Part shown: positions 1 to 6,949 of the stretch, in pieces
Numbering within the stretch: position 1 is the first letter of the stretch
Layout: each line of letters begins with the position of its first letter
Source: Erythrobacter sp.
GTDB taxonomy: Bacteria; Pseudomonadota; Alphaproteobacteria; Sphingomonadales; Sphingomonadaceae
Length of the DNA stretch: 17,137 bases
Assembly: GCA_002695185.1 (NCBI GenBank)
Contig: NZOF01000085.1
Span: 1-17,137, forward strand
Direction: 5' to 3'
Program-made: the position numbers and the translations under genes
The notes under the pieces: model-generated
What the model saw: the letters and a program-made list of their open reading frames with translations, nothing else
What the model was told of the DNA's origin: nothing
Database searches by the model: none

Positions 1-167
1 GACCGTTGGTGATACTCCCACGGGGTGAGCCCGTCGAGGCTCGTGTGGGGGCGGGGGTGGTTGTAGTCGGCGCGCCATTCGGCGATCAGCTCCCGGGCGT
101 GGCGCAGGTTGGCGAACAGGTGCTCGTTGAGGCACTCGTCGCGCAGGCGGCCATTGAAGCTCTCGAC
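1..167 (-). pseudogene. IS3-family transposase OrfB, C-terminal fragment
   Basis: The minus strand encodes the end of an IS3-type DDE integrase. It reads VESFNGRLRDECLN, then a stretch ending in the typical DYNHPRPHTSLDGLTPWEY. The E of VESFNG is the third catalytic residue of the family, so only the last part of the catalytic core is here. Homology stops about two residues before it (near 167-175), where unrelated sequence begins, so the 5' part of the gene is missing and this copy cannot be active. The 3' end runs off the window at position 1, so the element's terminal repeat cannot be seen. It marks an old insertion/deletion border at the left of the metal-resistance cluster. Confidence 0.85.
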
Positions 168-268
168 GGAAACGAACATTAGAGTTGCCATAATGAGTGC
201 AACGAACGGCCAGTAAAGTCCGTCGCCGGCTGAGCTACCCCGAATGTCCGGTTCGGTGGTCTACGCTC

Positions 269-545
269 AAGGATCCCTGCGGTGCCGATCAGGCACAGCC
301 CCGCTCAGGTAAAATCCCAGCCGTCTGGCTACTGACCTTCACCAGACAAGTGAGGCGGCGATTCAGACGCCGCCATAAGTAGCATAGGCGCGACCCGTAA
401 AAGCGATGTCGACCTGCGTGCGCAGCCAGCCGAACGCAACAAGGCTTGCAAGTCCCGGTAATAACCAAAGGTTTGAGGCACGACGCAACCACGCCCAGAC
501 TGCGAAGCAGCCGGCAATCTCGGCGAGTGCAGCGAGCGGATAGAT
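269..545 (-). pseudogene. ynfA: ynfA (UPF0060 small membrane protein), decayed
   Basis: Read on the minus strand from 545, the protein starts [14 protein letters not shown], continues through [18 protein letters not shown], and reaches [10 protein letters not shown]. This is the signature first half of YnfA/UPF0060, a roughly 108-residue inner-membrane protein with four helices. At 365-363 a TGA replaces the Tyr codon expected after YGGV. The next residues, IAASLVW (362-342), still match. Then a frame change leads to EGQ, a TAG (331-329), PDGWDFT, a TGA (307-305) and AGLCLIGTAGIL, which is the normal C-terminus. So there are three stops and one frameshift, and no clear start codon just before IYPLAA. 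The gene lies divergently about 50 bp from the ATPase promoter, where a merR/cadR-type regulator is often found. Confidence 0.8.
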
Positions 546-601
546 GCGACCGCCGCTGAAGCTGGTAGATCGTTTGAGTTTGGTGATATTGGTATTCGCC
601 C

Positions 602-632
602 TTGAACCTACAGTGGCTGAAGGTCGTATATC
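602..632 (+). promoter_or_regulatory. MerR-type metal-responsive promoter/operator
   Basis: The -35 box TTGAAC (602-607) and the -10 box TATATC (627-632) are separated by 19 bp, which is too long for normal sigma-70 use but is the hallmark of promoters untwisted by MerR-family activators. A symmetric 19-bp dyad fills the spacer (606-624): ACCT-n-CAG-tgg-CTG-n-AGGT. This closely resembles CadR/PbrR/ZntR operators. It sits about 36 bp before the ATPase start codon, so metal-induced expression of the ATPase is inferred. No merR-family gene is seen in the window, so the regulator would have to act from elsewhere. Confidence 0.8.
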
Positions 633-667
633 GACGTCCAATCAGGGACTCACGACGGAGAAGCATC

Positions 668-2956
668 ATGGCGGCCGAGAGCGCAGCACAACGTGAATGG
701 CGGGTGACCGGCATGGATTGCGGGTCCTGCGCCGCGAAGGTGCGCGGCGCGGTCGAGCGTCTGCCCGGCGTCGCCGATGTCGATGTCGCGCTGATGGCCG
801 AGCGGTTGCGGCTGACCCTCGATGAGACACGGACATCGCCCGAGAAGATCGAGACGGCCGTGCGTGGCGTCGGATTCGGCATCGCGCCCAAGGGCGCACG
901 GCCGGAAAAGCCCAAGGGCGGCTTCGTCCTGCCGGATGGGGCGTTTCCCGCTGCGGCGGAGACCCCGGAAAGCGACAGTGACCCGGACATAGACGACGGC
1001 CCGGCCGAGGATGCGCCGACCTCCTGGATGACCACCGCCAAGGGCCGGCTGGTGCTCGGCACCGGCGCACTCCTAGCGGCGGCCTGGGCGTCCCGGCTCG
1101 TCCTGCCGGCCGAGATCGCGCACTGGGTCTTCGTTCTGGCGACGCTTGTCGGGATCGTGCCGGTGGCGCAACGCGCCTTCGCGATGGTTCGGGCCGGCAT
1201 GCCCTTCACCATCGAGATGCTGATGACCATCGCTGCCTGCGGTGCGCTGGTGATCGGAGAGCCGGAAGAGGCCGCGCTGGTCGTCTTCCTCTTCGCCGTG
1301 GGCGAGCTTCTGGAAGGCGTGTCGGCCGGCAAGGCGCGTGACAGCATCCGGGCGCTCTCGAAGCTCGTGCCGAAGACGGCGCGGCTCGAAGTGGGCGGCA
1401 AGACGCGGGATGTCTCGGCCGAGACCCTCCAGGTCGGCCAGGTCGTGCAGGTCCGTCCCGGCGACCGCGTGCCCTGCGACGGCGAGGTGATCGACGGCAC
1501 CTCGGGCGTAGACGAAAGCCCTGTGACGGGCGAGAGCGTCCCCAGCCTCAAGGAGCCCGGTGCAGATGTCTTCGCCGGGTCGATCAACGCTGAGGCGCTC
1601 CTGCGCGTGCGGGTCACGAAGGCGGCCGAGGACAACACCATCGCCCGCATCGTCCGCCTCGTCGAAGAGGCCGAGAGCGCCCGCGCGCCGACCGAACGCT
1701 TCATTGATCGGTTCAGCCGGATCTATATGCCTGCCGTAGTGGGCGTCGCACTGCTGGTGGCGGTCGTCCCTCCGCTGGCCTTTGGCCTGGCCTGGGGCGA
1801 ATGGGTCTACCGGGCGCTGGCGCTGCTGCTGATCGGGTGCCCATGTGCGTTGGTCATCTCGGTGCCCGCGTCGATTACCTCGGCCCTATCGACAGGAGCG
1901 CGCAACGGCCTTCTGATGAAGGGCGGCGCGGTGATCGAGGCGGCGGCCCGCACGACTCATGTCGCCTTCGATAAGACCGGGACGCTCACGCATGGCAAGC
2001 CGCGCGTAACAGATGTCTGGGTGCTCAGCGGGAGCGAGAACGACCTCATGGCCCTCGCGGCCGGCGTCGAGAGCGGCGCCAGCCACCCGCTCGGCCAGGC
2101 GATCTGTGCCGAGGCCGAACGGCGGGGTGTGGGCGCGGCGTCAGCCACGGGGGGCCGCGCGCTCCCCGGCAAGGGGGCGGAAGCGTCCATCGACGACGTG
2201 ACGGTCTGCGTGGGGTCTCCCCGGCTGGCGGAGGAGCGCTGCGCGCTCACGGAAGACCTACGCACGCGCGTGGCGGCCCTGGAAGCCGACGGTAAGACGG
2301 TGGTCATGGTGTTGCGCGATGACGTTCCCCAAGGCCTCATCGCGCTGCGGGACGAGCCGCGCGCCGATGCGGCGGATGCTGTTACAGAGTTGCGCAACCT
2401 CGGCATCTCTTCGATCATGCTGACCGGGGACAACCCGCGCACGGCCCAGGCCATCGCCGACGGGCTCGGGATCGAGCATCGCTCCGAACTGATGCCGGAA
2501 GACAAGGTGACGGCCATCCGCGACCTGACGGCGGACGCCCGGGTGATGATGATCGGCGACGGGATCAACGACGCGCCCGCGCTCGCGGCCGCGCATGTGG
2601 GCGTGGCCATGGGATCGGGCACCGATGTCGCGCTGGAGACGGCCGACGCGGCGATTCTGCGCAACCGCGTGACCGATGTGGCGGGCAAGGTCCGCCTCGC
2701 CCGGGCCACCATGTCGAACATTCGCCAGAACATCGCGATTGCGCTCGGGCTCAAGGCGGTCTTCCTCGTGACCACCGTTCTCGGGCTCACCGGCCTCTGG
2801 ATCGCGATCCTCGCCGATACCGGCGCCACGGTGCTTGTCACGATGAACGCCCTCCGACTGCTGTTCTTCCGGCCCGCCGGCACGCCTGAACCCCCGGAAC
2901 GCATCGGTCCGACCGCCGATGAGGCACGCTCCGATCACGCAGCGGCAACGACCTGA
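668..2956 (+). CDS. zntA: Zn/Cd/Pb-exporting P1B-2-type ATPase
   Basis: A 762-residue heavy-metal ATPase of the inner membrane that pumps divalent soft metals to the periplasm using ATP. One N-terminal HMA domain carries GMDCGSC (Cys18, Cys21), and the MDCxxC form is typical of Zn/Cd pumps. Membrane segments surround the CPC metal site (Cys391-Pro-Cys393). The phosphorylated Asp435 lies in DKTGTLT, the HP motif is at His473, and GDGINDAP starts at Gly630. The last helices read GLKAVFLV and ILADTGATVLVTMNALRLL, with the Lys and Asp that mark subgroup P1B-2, so Zn2+/Cd2+/Pb2+ is expected rather than Cu+. ATG 668 is chosen because of the CGGAGAA ribosome site just upstream. A TTG at 602 is in frame but lies in the promoter. 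cadA would be an equally valid name. Confidence 0.95.
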   Translation: MAAESAAQREWRVTGMDCGSCAAKVRGAVERLPGVADVDVALMAERLRLTLDETRTSPEKIETAVRGVGFGIAPKGARPEKPKGGFVLPDGAFPAAAETPESDSDPDIDDGPAEDAPTSWMTTAKGRLVLGTGALLAAAWASRLVLPAEIAHWVFVLATLVGIVPVAQRAFAMVRAGMPFTIEMLMTIAACGALVIGEPEEAALVVFLFAVGELLEGVSAGKARDSIRALSKLVPKTARLEVGGKTRDVSAETLQVGQVVQVRPGDRVPCDGEVIDGTSGVDESPVTGESVPSLKEPGADVFAGSINAEALLRVRVTKAAEDNTIARIVRLVEEAESARAPTERFIDRFSRIYMPAVVGVALLVAVVPPLAFGLAWGEWVYRALALLLIGCPCALVISVPASITSALSTGARNGLLMKGGAVIEAAARTTHVAFDKTGTLTHGKPRVTDVWVLSGSENDLMALAAGVESGASHPLGQAICAEAERRGVGAASATGGRALPGKGAEASIDDVTVCVGSPRLAEERCALTEDLRTRVAALEADGKTVVMVLRDDVPQGLIALRDEPRADAADAVTELRNLGISSIMLTGDNPRTAQAIADGLGIEHRSELMPEDKVTAIRDLTADARVMMIGDGINDAPALAAAHVGVAMGSGTDVALETADAAILRNRVTDVAGKVRLARATMSNIRQNIAIALGLKAVFLVTTVLGLTGLWIAILADTGATVLVTMNALRLLFFRPAGTPEPPERIGPTADEARSDHAAATT

Positions 2957-2968
2957 AAGGAGATAGCG

Positions 2969-3034
2969 ATGATCCTCACCCGCCGTGCCATGATGGCCTA
3001 CGGAGAAGTGATCGCCCGTCGATTTACCTTCTAG
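2969..3034 (+). CDS. possible 21-residue peptide
   Basis: A short reading frame that starts with ATG 12 nt after the ATPase stop and is preceded by a strong AAGGAG site (2957-2962). It encodes MILTRRAMMAYGEVIARRF plus two residues, which resembles no protein I know. It could be a real leader peptide, the start of a gene that lost its body, or simply a spurious frame behind a ribosome site that once served another gene. It lies between the ATPase and the cutF-like gene. Confidence 0.25.
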   Translation: MILTRRAMMAYGEVIARRFTF

Positions 3035-3060
3035 CACTGGAAGCCCCATTTTCGCCTCCG

Positions 3061-3390
3061 ATGATGCGTTCCCTGATTCTCCTCTTGGTGCTGTCCCTGA
3101 CGGTTAGTCTCCTTGGGCCGCTTGGCCCAGGTGGCGCGGCCGCGGCTGTGCCGTCGGAGACGATGCAGGCTATGTCCGGCTGCGACGACTGTGTCGACGC
3201 TCCGGTGACGGAGTGTCAGTTCACTTGTCTTGCGCCGTGCGCGGCGGGTGGTCTGATGGCCTTGGCCAGCAGCCCGATGGTTCTTGTGGAAAGTGAACAG
3301 GCACGCGGGTTGCTTTTCGGAGTCGACCGGCCGTTGTTGTCGGGCAGCAGCGCTCCCCCCGAGCCGTCACCGCCCAAACTGTCTCTCTGA
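3061..3390 (+). CDS. cutF: CutF-like exported Cys/Pro-rich leader protein
   Basis: A 109-residue small exported protein. Residues 1-29 form a signal peptide (LILLLVLSLTVSLLG... ending in AAAA). The mature part has C41xxC44 and C52xxxC56xxxC60, a likely metal site, and the C-terminus is proline-rich, with APPEPSPP just before the stop. Small size, signal peptide, Cys motif, Pro-rich end and a position directly before a multicopper oxidase and a DUF411 gene match CutF of the Rhodobacter cutFOG operon. There, translation of the nascent exported leader senses copper and controls the downstream oxidase. The identification rests on architecture and context, not on strong sequence identity that I can prove. 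The ribosome site is weak, and an ATG at 3064 is an alternative start. If the analogy holds, its main job is regulatory. Confidence 0.65.
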   Translation: MMRSLILLLVLSLTVSLLGPLGPGGAAAAVPSETMQAMSGCDDCVDAPVTECQFTCLAPCAAGGLMALASSPMVLVESEQARGLLFGVDRPLLSGSSAPPEPSPPKLSL

Positions 3391-3486
3391 AGTTTCCGTC
3401 ATCGGTCAGACCGTTCCTGGCTGATCGGTACAGTGCGTTCGCGTGTGGTCAGCGCGATGCTCCCTCTTCAGATACAGGCGGATCTT
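3391..3486 (+). promoter_or_regulatory. cutF-cutO leader with stem-loop
   Basis: The spacer between the CutF-like gene and the oxidase can form a 9-bp stem, ATCGGTCAG (3401-3409) with CTGATCGGT (3421-3429), including two G-U pairs and an 11-nt loop. The oxidase ribosome site AGGCGG (3476-3481) can also pair, over five bases, with CCGCC at 3370-3374, which are two of the last Pro codons of the upstream gene. This layout would let a ribosome paused at the Pro codons free the oxidase start. The pairing is read from the sequence; the mechanism is inferred from Rhodobacter CutF. Confidence 0.4.
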
Positions 3487-4932
3487 ATGTCCTCTTCTGT
3501 CCTTTTTACCCGGCGCGGCCTGCTGCGTCTCGGCGGCGCTGCGTTTGCAGCCGCAACCATGCCGATGCCCGGGACCTCCCAACCGGCTTCGGAGCCCTTG
3601 CGTCTACGAGCTGCTCTGTCGCGGGTTCATCTGGCCGGCGTGCCTGAAAATTCCAGTGCAGTCTGGGCCTATAACGGCGGCGTGCCGGGCCCCGAGATCC
3701 GGGTGCGCCAGGGCGAGCCCATTCGTGTGCGTGCGGAAAACGGCCTCGCCGAGGAAACAACCGTGCATTGGCACGGCATTCGCACACCGAACGCGATGGA
3801 CGGCGTCCCACACCTGACCCAGGCGCCGATCCCGGCTGGCGGCGAGTTCCTCTACGAGTTCGACGCCGTCGACGCCGGGACGTTCTGGTATCATCCCCAC
3901 CAGCGCTCATCCGAGCAGGTGGGGCGGGGCCTCTACGGTCCGCTCATCATCGAAGAGCACGATCCGATCCGGGTCGATCGGGACTTGATCTGGATGCTCG
4001 ACGACTGGCGGATGACCGACGCGGGCGAGATCTCCGACGACTTCGGCAACCGCCATGATGCGGCGCACAATGGGCGCGTCGGCAACACGGTGACGATCAA
4101 CGGCACTTCCCCGGAGCCCGTCGCGGTGCGTCGCGGCGAGCGCGTCCGCCTGCGGCTCATCAACGCGGCCAACGCTCGCATCTTCGCGCTGGACTTCGGC
4201 GACCTCGATCCGGTCATCGTCGCGCTGGACGGCCAGCCAGTCACGCCGCACGCACCGGCAGAGGGTATCGTCGTCATTGGCCCGGCAATGCGCATCGACC
4301 TTGTGCTGGACATGGCCGGCCACCCTGGAAGCCGCACAACGGTGCGCGACGTCGCCTACCAAGGCCTCGAGTATGACCTCGTCGAGGTCCGCTACGACGA
4401 AGCGCCTCTTCGGAAAACCGTTCCGGACTGGTCGCTCGACCTTCCGGCGAACCCGCTTCGAGAGCCGGATATCGCCGCCGCCACGCGCCACAAAGTGGTC
4501 TTCAATGGCGGCATGATGGGTCAGATGATGATGGGCGACGACGCGGCCTCCATGATGCAGCAGATGCGCGACGGGGCGATGTGGTTCATCAACGGCCAAG
4601 CCGCCGATGGCCACGTGATGGACCCGCTCGTGTCGATGGCTCTTGGCACGAGCCATGTCTTCGCGATGGATAACCGCACCACCTGGCACCATCCGATCCA
4701 TCTCCACGGACATTCCTTCCGGGTCATCGCCCGGAACGGAGAACCGACCCGGTATCGGGAATGGCAAGACACGGTGCTCGTCGCGCCGGAAGAGACGGTC
4801 GAGATCGCCTTCGTCGCCGACAATCCCGGCGACTGGATGTTCCATTGTCACATCCTCGAACACCAGGCCGCCGGAATGATGGCTGTCGTCCGCGTGGGCG
4901 ACGGCGCCACCGGACACCGCGCAAATCTCTGA
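3487..4932 (+). CDS. cutO: Tat-exported multicopper oxidase (CutO/CueO-like)
   Basis: A 481-residue periplasmic copper oxidase expected to oxidise Cu(I) to the less toxic Cu(II) with O2. All four copper-binding motifs are intact: HWHG (from His94), YHPH (His136-Pro-His138), HHPIHLHGH (from His401), and FHCHILEH plus QAAGMM (Cys454 as type 1 ligand, Met464 axial). The N-terminus FTRRGLLRLGG followed by a hydrophobic stretch is a twin-arginine signal, fitting export of a folded metalloprotein. A Met-rich segment (GGMMGQMMMGDD, then MMQQM, around residues 341-362) sits near the substrate side, as in CueO. ATG 3487 is preferred because it gives a normal Tat signal; GTG 3433 in the same frame would add 18 residues. 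It lies between the CutF-like and DUF411 genes. Confidence 0.93.
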   Translation: MSSSVLFTRRGLLRLGGAAFAAATMPMPGTSQPASEPLRLRAALSRVHLAGVPENSSAVWAYNGGVPGPEIRVRQGEPIRVRAENGLAEETTVHWHGIRTPNAMDGVPHLTQAPIPAGGEFLYEFDAVDAGTFWYHPHQRSSEQVGRGLYGPLIIEEHDPIRVDRDLIWMLDDWRMTDAGEISDDFGNRHDAAHNGRVGNTVTINGTSPEPVAVRRGERVRLRLINAANARIFALDFGDLDPVIVALDGQPVTPHAPAEGIVVIGPAMRIDLVLDMAGHPGSRTTVRDVAYQGLEYDLVEVRYDEAPLRKTVPDWSLDLPANPLREPDIAAATRHKVVFNGGMMGQMMMGDDAASMMQQMRDGAMWFINGQAADGHVMDPLVSMALGTSHVFAMDNRTTWHHPIHLHGHSFRVIARNGEPTRYREWQDTVLVAPEETVEIAFVADNPGDWMFHCHILEHQAAGMMAVVRVGDGATGHRANL

Positions 4933-4961
4933 AACCAGCAGTCCACGAAAGGACGAAAGAC

Positions 4962-5423
4962 ATGAAGAAGGCCCTGTTTGGACTGGGCGGCCTCGCTGCC
5001 CTCGTCTCCGCCGCCACCTTTGCCCTCGGCCTCGGCGCGGCCCCCGTCGCCGCTGGCGAAGAAGTGGTTCTCTATAAGAACCCTCAATGCGGCTGCTGCG
5101 AGAATTACGCCGACTACCTTCGCGACAACGGTTTCGAGGTCGAGGTGAAGCCGACCCACGAGCTGTCGAAGATCAGCACCGAAGCCAGCATTCCGGAAGA
5201 CCTCATGGGTTGCCATACCGCCTTTCTCGACGACTACGTGGTCAGTGGACACGTTCCGATCGAGGTGGTCGACAGGCTCCTCGAGGAGAAGCCGGAGCTT
5301 ATCGGTGTCACCATGCCGGGAATGCCGCTTGGCTCTCCCGGCATGGGCGGCCAGAAACAGGAGCCGTTCACGATCTATGGCATCGCGAACGGTGAAGCAC
5401 CCTCCGTCTACGCCGTGAAATGA
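4962..5423 (+). CDS. cutG: DUF411 periplasmic copper-binding protein (CutG-like)
   Basis: A 153-residue protein with a signal peptide (residues 1-31, VAA before GEE) and a complete DUF411 domain. The domain shows VVLYKNPQCGCC (Cys43, Cys45, Cys46), NYADYLRDNGFEVEV, the GCHTA motif (Cys84-His85), VSGHVPIEVVDRLL, and GVTMPGMPLGSPGM with several Met residues. The family is a presumed copper chaperone; the Rhodobacter relative CutG helps mature the oxidase CutO. Here it begins 29 nt after the oxidase stop, with GAAAGGACGAAAG upstream as ribosome site, so the two are probably co-expressed. Role in copper delivery or storage is inferred; the domain assignment is firm. Confidence 0.9.
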   Translation: MKKALFGLGGLAALVSAATFALGLGAAPVAAGEEVVLYKNPQCGCCENYADYLRDNGFEVEVKPTHELSKISTEASIPEDLMGCHTAFLDDYVVSGHVPIEVVDRLLEEKPELIGVTMPGMPLGSPGMGGQKQEPFTIYGIANGEAPSVYAVK

Positions 5424-5430
5424 CCATGCG

Positions 5431-5468
5431 GGCAGCTCCGGCAGTCATGCTGGAGCTGCCGGCTCTTT
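5431..5468 (+). terminator. hairpin after the DUF411 gene
   Basis: A perfect 9-bp inverted repeat, GGCAGCTCC (5431-5439) with GGAGCTGCC (5452-5460), lies 7 nt after the DUF411 stop and is followed by GGCTCTTT. The T tract is short, so termination would be partial. It may separate a strongly expressed cutFOG part from the downstream thioredoxin genes, or act as an mRNA stabiliser. Confidence 0.45.
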
Positions 5469-5495
5469 AAGGAAAGTCGAGCAAGGATGAATTGC

Positions 5496-5618
5496 ATGAT
5501 GATGAACGGGGAAATGATGGGCCCGGGCATGATGCTCGGAATGGGCGTGATCTGGATCTTGGTCCTGGCGGTGCTGGTGCTCGGGGTTGTGGCCCTGATC
5601 AAGTATCTGCGTAGCTGA
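5496..5618 (+). CDS. Met-rich single-helix membrane microprotein
   Basis: A 40-residue peptide. The N-terminal stretch MMMNGEMMGPGMMLGMG has eight Met in 17 residues, and is followed by one hydrophobic helix (VIWILVLAVLVLGVVALI) and the short basic tail KYLRS. An AAGGA site at 5483-5487 is well spaced for ATG 5496; ATG 5487 in the same frame would add MNC, with a Cys that could also bind metal. Met clusters next to a membrane helix suggest Cu(I) binding at the membrane surface, fitting the copper genes on both sides, but I know of no named family. The next small gene follows after 13 nt. Confidence 0.6.
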   Translation: MMMNGEMMGPGMMLGMGVIWILVLAVLVLGVVALIKYLRS

Positions 5619-5631
5619 GGAGATCCGGATC

Positions 5632-5826
5632 ATGTTGACCAGCCTTCTCGTCTCCGACGGGGCACGGCAAGGGGACTCGATTCTGCGACTCGGACTGTTC
5701 TGGGCTGGCTGCCTCCTGATGATCCTGGTGCTGCTTGTCGTGTTGGCAGTGTGCTGCATGCGATTACGCCCGCCCAGCTCTGCGCGGCGGCAGCCCCGCG
5801 GCGCAGACAGGGAAACACACCAATGA
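5632..5826 (+). CDS. small single-pass membrane protein
   Basis: A 64-residue protein with one transmembrane helix (about residues 20-43, containing Cys27 and Cys41-Cys42) and a basic, polar tail rich in Arg. A GAGGAG ribosome site (5617-5622) lies before ATG 5632, and its TGA overlaps the ATG of the DsbE gene (ATGA), so translation of the two is coupled. In cytochrome c maturation operons a small membrane protein, CcmD, sits directly before CcmG/DsbE, so this could hold the same place; the sequence itself does not prove that, and ccmABC are absent. Function otherwise unknown. Confidence 0.55.
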   Translation: MLTSLLVSDGARQGDSILRLGLFWAGCLLMILVLLVVLAVCCMRLRPPSSARRQPRGADRETHQ

Positions 5827-6398
5827 CCGATGTTCCGAAATCCTCACGTCTGCCGCGTCTGCCTTTACTGATCGTCGTGCCGCTCTTGGCGACGCTACTG
5901 TTCGCAGTCTTCGCCTGGGGCCTGTTCAACAGCTCCGAAGACCTGCCATCAGCCCTCCTCGACAGGCCGGTGCCGGAGTTCGACCTGCCGCCGGTCCAGG
6001 GACGCGAGGCGGGGCTATCCACGTCCGACCTCGCGGGTCATGTCTCGCTGGTCAATGTCTTCGCCTCCTGGTGCGTGCCCTGCCGGCAGGAGCACCCGCT
6101 CTTCATGAGCCTGAGCCGGAGCAACGAGGTGCCGATCTATGGCATCAACTACAAGGACCCGCCCGACCAGGCCGCCGCTTGGCTCGACGACCTTGGCGAT
6201 CCCTACACTCGCATCGGGGCCGACCACGACGGACGCGCCGGGATCGAATGGGGCGTCTATGGCATCCCTGAAACCTACGTGATCGCCGCCAACGGGACCA
6301 TCGCCTACCGGCACGTCGGGCCCCTCACGCAATCCGACATCGACAACACGCTGCTGCCTCTGGTCCGAGAGCTGCAACAGCGGCACGGGACTGAGTAA
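5823..6398 (+). CDS. dsbE: DsbE/CcmG-type membrane thioredoxin
   Basis: A 191-residue thioredoxin-fold protein anchored by an N-terminal helix (about residues 15-35) with the active site WCVPC (Cys84, Cys87) facing the periplasm. Features of the CcmG/DsbE family are visible: RPVPEFDLPPVQG, LVNVFASWCVPCRQEHP, PIYGINYKD, GVYGIPETYVI with the cis-Pro, and YRHVGPL. Such proteins receive electrons from CcdA or DsbD and reduce apocytochrome c or other periplasmic thiols. With ccdA, SCO and TlpA genes in the same run, it probably keeps Cys residues of metal-binding proteins reduced. The start overlaps the upstream small gene. A separate ccm set is presumably on the chromosome. Confidence 0.9.
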   Translation: MTDVPKSSRLPRLPLLIVVPLLATLLFAVFAWGLFNSSEDLPSALLDRPVPEFDLPPVQGREAGLSTSDLAGHVSLVNVFASWCVPCRQEHPLFMSLSRSNEVPIYGINYKDPPDQAAAWLDDLGDPYTRIGADHDGRAGIEWGVYGIPETYVIAANGTIAYRHVGPLTQSDIDNTLLPLVRELQQRHGTE

Positions 6399-6399
6399 A

Positions 6400-6915
6400 A
6401 TGAGACATCTGCTTCTGGCGGCCGCGACCGCCTTCTTCTCCGCGACGGCGGCGCTGGCCGGTGGACCTCAGGGCTTCACCGTCCACGATTCTCCCCAGGA
6501 GGTGCCGAACTTCCGCTTCGTCACGGAGGATGGCACGCGGCACTATCTCGAGGAGTTTCGGGGCCGCACGATCCTGCTCAACGTCTGGGCCACCTGGTGC
6601 CCGCCCTGCGTCGAGGAGATGTCGACGCTCGACGCGCTCGAGGGCGCGCTCGGCGGACCGGAGTTCGAGGTCGTCGCCGTGTCGATCGACCGGGCGGGCA
6701 TCCCCGTAGTGCGACGGTTCTTCGACGAGATCGCCGTCGAGAATCTCGACATCTACGTGGACTCGACCGGGTTGACCGCGACAGCCCTTAGGGCCTTCGG
6801 CCTGCCTGCCACGATCCTCATCAGCGCCGACGGTAAGGAGGTGGGGCGCCTCATGGGCCCCGCCGAATGGGACACCGCGGAGATGATCTCATTTATCGAG
6901 AGTCACATCGACTGA
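6400..6915 (+). CDS. TlpA/ResA-like periplasmic thioredoxin
   Basis: A 171-residue secreted thioredoxin-fold protein. The signal peptide covers residues 1-20 (AALA before GGPQ). The redox centre is WATWCPPC (Cys67, Cys70), followed by FEVVAVSIDR and the cis-Pro loop FGLPATILIS. TlpA proteins reduce the Cys pair of SCO proteins and of the CuA subunit of cytochrome oxidase, and here an SCO gene lies immediately downstream, which fits that partnership. The ATG is one base after the DsbE stop, so the pair is translated together. The two thioredoxins have different active-site dipeptides (VP and PP), which suggests different partners or redox potentials. Confidence 0.9.
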   Translation: MRHLLLAAATAFFSATAALAGGPQGFTVHDSPQEVPNFRFVTEDGTRHYLEEFRGRTILLNVWATWCPPCVEEMSTLDALEGALGGPEFEVVAVSIDRAGIPVVRRFFDEIAVENLDIYVDSTGLTATALRAFGLPATILISADGKEVGRLMGPAEWDTAEMISFIESHID

Positions 6916-6949
6916 CGGCGCCAGCGCGCCACTAGATACGGACGATATC

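Noticed and set aside
289..1704. Long open frame on the minus strand opposite the ATPase gene
   Set aside because: It is the antisense of a clear P-type ATPase with intact motifs; its product is low-complexity Ser/Arg/Ala-rich, as expected from a high-GC shadow frame.
3907..4917. Long minus-strand open frame opposite the multicopper oxidase
   Set aside because: The + strand carries all copper motifs; the antisense product has no recognisable domain and only reflects the codon bias of the oxidase.
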